From Lepeophtheirus salmonis (lineage: Eukaryota > Arthropoda > Copepoda > Siphonostomatoida > Caligidae), in the NCBI RefSeq assembly GCF_016086655.4, contig NC_052132.2, forward strand, positions 21,144,805 to 21,208,804: a stretch of 64,000 bases of DNA, written 5' to 3'. Positions within the stretch are counted from its first letter, which is position 1; every line of letters starts with the position of its first letter. The notes beneath the pieces are model-generated. The model saw only the letters and a list, made by a program, of their open reading frames with translations. It was not told where the DNA came from and ran no database searches. Positions 61,018 through 64,000 of the stretch are shown here, piece by piece. Both the position numbers and the translations under genes were made by a program.

Positions 61018-61055
61018 CTCATGAAAGACGGATAGTAACACAGAGGATTTGTTGA
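61018..61055 (+). repeat. Short dispersed repeat shared with 16845-16882
   Basis: GCTCATGAAAGACGGATAG, then GTAACAC and GATTTGTT. Confidence 0.55.
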
Positions 61056-61359
61056 GGATTTATAAGTATGGACGTGAAAATTGTCCAGATCCTCGTTACC
61101 ATACATTTTTTAAAAAGTATATGCTGGTAATCTGCAGGATATTAATGTTCTTATTAATTATTTCTTCCTATTTTGAAAATTCAAACGTATAAGCAAGTAA
61201 GGAGCACTATAGTTATGATAGTGATCTATGTCGGAAGGTATTCCGTCTATCAATGCTGTCAATGAAAAAATCTCTTTTTGATTTACACTCAGGATGATTT
61301 ATATAATTATCACATCTCTAATTATAAGTGTTAGGACTAGCTGGACTTACATGAGTATT

Positions 61360-61510
61360 GAGAATCGACATTGGAGTAATTCCTTCCTTTGTCCTTGCTA
61401 AGCTCGGAGAGGGGTTTGTGATTACTTCTTTATCAACATAGCTGCTTGTAGCTGCTCTAATAAAACGTCACAACAGATAAGCTGCTCTTCTTCCAAAAAT
61501 TCTTCAAATG
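61360..61510 (-). repeat. Dispersed repeat family R3, copy 2
   Basis: Matches 34645-34800. On the minus strand it reads FEEFLEEEQLICCDVLLEQL followed by QAAM, an intact coding-looking segment of about 25 residues. The copy at 34645 encodes the related FEEFLQREQ. The family is unknown. Confidence 0.6.
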
Positions 61511-62473
61511 TCAGGGTTATCATATGTCATGTTATGACATTTCTGTTTCTTTTTTTTTATCAGTAGTCCTTAGAATTTACAATTCTAACCGTAAATCTTT
61601 TTTGTAGCAGCCATCATTTTTTCTTAATTTTTGTAGAACATGCATCAATTAAATACATATGTTTAGACTTTACAAATTATTGAAAAAATGATTTGTAGTA
61701 AAAAATGACACAATGACTCCTTGCTTCGTTTTAGTAGTAATGATGTGCTCAAATAGCATAAATTTAGGCAGATTTAGAATAAAAAAGTTAAATAATAATA
61801 GTTTCTTCATTCTCTTTCTAATGTCTTATACGCCACATCAGCTGACATCAGGTTTAACATATTTTGTATGACATACTTATTTACTAAAGTTTCTTGAAAA
61901 ATAAAAATATTGATTTAATACTTTTTATTTTATATTTTCTTGTAAAAACGAAAAAATTCAACAAATAGAATTAAAATAAAATAATTATTGTTTTTGCAAG
62001 TAAACTAATCATAAATGACTTCATGCAAAAAGAAATAATGCATTCAAAGCTTATTTTAAGGCCATGCGATATAATCTCAAAGAAATAGCCTTTCTAATAG
62101 GACTCCTCAGTGGATTCACAATTTTCTATGGGCCAGTTAAGTACATTAAATTAGGTCTGAGAATAGTTTTTTGGCTCACGATCCTGGGCACGACTTTTAA
62201 ACTCCTTGGGATTCATCCATTTTTCACCATTTGACTCATGATTTATCGACAGGATTTTTCATAATATTATGTCGCTTTTATATGTATTTTGATTCAATGA
62301 TGTAAATAAATTTTTATATGTAATTATCGAAACGAACCAATAGAACTTCTACTATCTTTAATTAATATTCCAATACTTTGAAAGGAGTTGATCAAACTTT
62401 TTTCCCTATTTTTACTCTCTCAATCTTATGCTCATTTTTATGTTTTACCTTTTTCATGATATACCATGTGAAG

Positions 62474-62499
62474 TTTTTTTTTTTTTTTTTTTTTTTTTT
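62474..62499. repeat. (T)26 homopolymer
   Basis: Uninterrupted run of T followed by GTAGTGG; may be the tail of a minus-strand retroposon. Confidence 0.95.
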
Positions 62500-62655
62500 G
62501 TAGTGGATAATTAACTAATTTCTTTTTGCGTCTAGATTTATACTACCATAGTGTACTGCGTATGATCTAAATTATTTATACATTAAATCAAATGTAAGAT
62601 CAAAACTTCTAGGACCATTATAATTAATCTTTCAAACTAGAAACGCATATCACCA

Positions 62656-62681
62656 CTCACCACATATATATATGTGGTGAG
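62656..62681. repeat. 26-bp perfect palindrome
   Basis: Arms CTCACCACATATA and TATATGTGGTGAG with no spacer; all 13 base pairs are complementary. The flanks do not extend the symmetry. Confidence 0.95.
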
Positions 62682-63289
62682 AGAATACAAAAACAATCTT
62701 GAATAAAAATCAAGAAAGAGTTAAATGTTCCATTTATCTTTTAAATCAATAATCTACGATTTTATAGACTTATTTTGGTTATTTATCGGCATTTTATTTA
62801 AATTTCTGGAACTATTTGAGATACCCAAGAACGTTGAATATAGTTTAAAGCCTTATTTAATTTATAAAAGCATATTTAGCCTCGATATATTATTTTAAAT
62901 CAAATCTATGAACTTGTAATTATTTCATTGTGACAAGGAATTTTTGCTACTCTAAGCAGGGCCTTTTGCCACGAATGGCATGACACCTTGCCCTCCCCCC
63001 TATTATTTGAATAGGGAAAACGTAATACCAGTAGGCATATTTGTATTATTTTTGTATATATGGTGTCTACAAGGTGCGTTTTTTTAGATGTTATAAGTTG
63101 TATGGTCAAATTAAACCAGTTGCAACCAAAAAATAGGATAATAATTTTAAATGAAGGATTTACAGAGCTTGGTAATATATGTAAGTATTCTTTGGCATAC
63201 TATAAATAATAATAAAATAATATAAAATCATCTGAAAATAGTACTGTGTATCACTTTAATTCATTTTGTGAGCCCTCAGCTCAAATAAT

Positions 63290-63890
63290 TGCATCATAAA
63301 AGGCCTAAATCCCTTGCAGACATTGACTATATAGTCAGACTTGAGCTTGGTCCACTACTTCTAGATAAACGTCTCTAGAGACTGGATACTTCTATGAAGA
63401 GTAGCGCACACCCTCTACACCATTTGTGCCTCAAAAGTCCGGAAAGTTATCTCTCAGAAAGGGATGTATCTTAGCTGCGAGAGGACAAGGAGCTCCGCCT
63501 TGAGTGAAACAAAGTTGTCCCCGAACTTTTCTCGGCCCAAGTTAGTACTTTTTTATCCAGATGTTCGACGAAGGCATCTGCATTGAGCCGCTCCGTCCTC
63601 TCCACAAAAATGTAAGGGTAAGGTCACAACGCCCAAGATCATGGTTCTGGCTGGATTTTTGTTATGAAGACATGTCTCACTGAAGTTGAGACATTGACTG
63701 GATGTTCGGTTGTGATGTAGCGGCGGTTTTGCTTATTCCCAGTGGCATAAACGCTGATTATTATATTTTTCATCATTTTTGTTATGCTTGAGAAAATTTA
63801 GAATCTTCTTTTCTTTTTCCAACCGTCTCAGCTTGCTCTGTACAGAGATATGATGTCTCTTTGTCCTCCTCCATGATTTTGAACAAATGC
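63290..63890 (-). mobile_element. maT-like transposase remnant
   Basis: The minus strand gives, in broken frames, LRRLEKEKKILNFLKH, then ITTEHPV, MILGVV, ADAFVEHLDKKVLTWAEKS, and a C-terminal segment WTKLKSDYIVNVCKGFR. These follow the order of maT/mariner transposases (post-HTH KRLEKxKKILNxLKH, TKHPxxVMxLGVV, the xLxxxVLPWxxK block, Wxx(L/M)xxDYVxNVCKxFR). The PPxSPDLNP block and the catalytic aspartates cannot be read. The copy is dead; the ends were not found. It is more decayed than the copy at 13171-14406, and its frames were not aligned to it. Confidence 0.6.
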
Positions 63891-64000
63891 AATTTTGGAT
63901 TGAAAATAATAAAATGTGTACCAGTGGATATGATCATTTACATTTACAGTGTTGTAAATATTGATTTTTTTTTCTAAGAAACCTTTGAAAAAAACATTCA

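Larger units (their letters stand above)
61511..63289. other. AT-rich non-coding DNA
   Basis: No gene recognised; contains a T26 run and a perfect palindrome listed separately. Confidence 0.5.

Noticed and set aside
1..64000. CRISPR arrays, operons, rRNA or tRNA genes
   Set aside because: No regularly spaced repeats with unique spacers, no ribosome-binding-site/operon structure and no cloverleaf-forming sequence were seen; the window is plainly eukaryotic.

Overview
This is a eukaryotic, strongly AT-rich and gene-poor stretch. It has one GT-AG intron, TATA and AATAAA signals, Tc1/mariner elements, LINE and Ty3/Gypsy remnants, microsatellites, and no bacterial-style operons. The transposon mix (maT-like DD37D and DD41D mariners, Tx1/L1-type and CR1/Jockey-type LINE remnants) and one repetitive arthropod protein family suggest an arthropod genome. 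A parasitic copepod such as the salmon louse is my best guess; that is inference, not something the sequence proves.

Only two host genes can be argued. On the minus strand, 54389-57161 is a nearly complete secreted/lysosomal glycoside hydrolase family 31 alpha-glucosidase. It has a TATA box, a signal peptide, a trefoil-like motif, both catalytic aspartates, one 68-bp intron and two AATAAA signals. Its reading frame is broken twice, each time by one extra base in a homopolymer; removing those two bases gives exactly 900 codons. On the plus strand, 33789-34005 looks like the N-terminal exon of a DEG/ENaC-type sodium channel, ending in a GTAAAG donor; no further exons were found.

Layout: 1-8 kb is non-coding AT-rich DNA with homopolymers and one unresolved patch. 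8.3-11.5 kb is a decayed repetitive gene with a ~395-bp near-perfect inverted repeat, abutting a dispersed repeat. 12.1-14.4 kb holds a DD34D mariner scrap and a whole but dead maT-like DD37D element with terminal repeats. 17-31.6 kb holds LINE remnants, a transposase remnant and a 149-bp near-identical direct duplication. 34.6-39.2 kb is a repeat cluster: TTCGTC-rich minisatellites, two inverted-repeat pairs and a degenerate tandem array. 40-47 kb holds a MITE, an internally deleted maT derivative, and a DD41D mariner nested in a LINE. 48.2-49.9 kb is a dead Ty3/Gypsy gag-protease-RT remnant, and 50.8-52.1 kb is a TIR-bounded element. 58.9-60.8 kb is a foldback-like element whose long arms contain tandem sub-repeats. 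62.6-63.9 kb holds a perfect palindrome and another maT remnant.

I found no tRNA, rRNA or CRISPR array and no evidence of an operon-like system. The most unusual items are the foldback-like element, the inverted-repeat gene remnant, the nested mariner, and the homopolymer frameshifts in the alpha-glucosidase gene.
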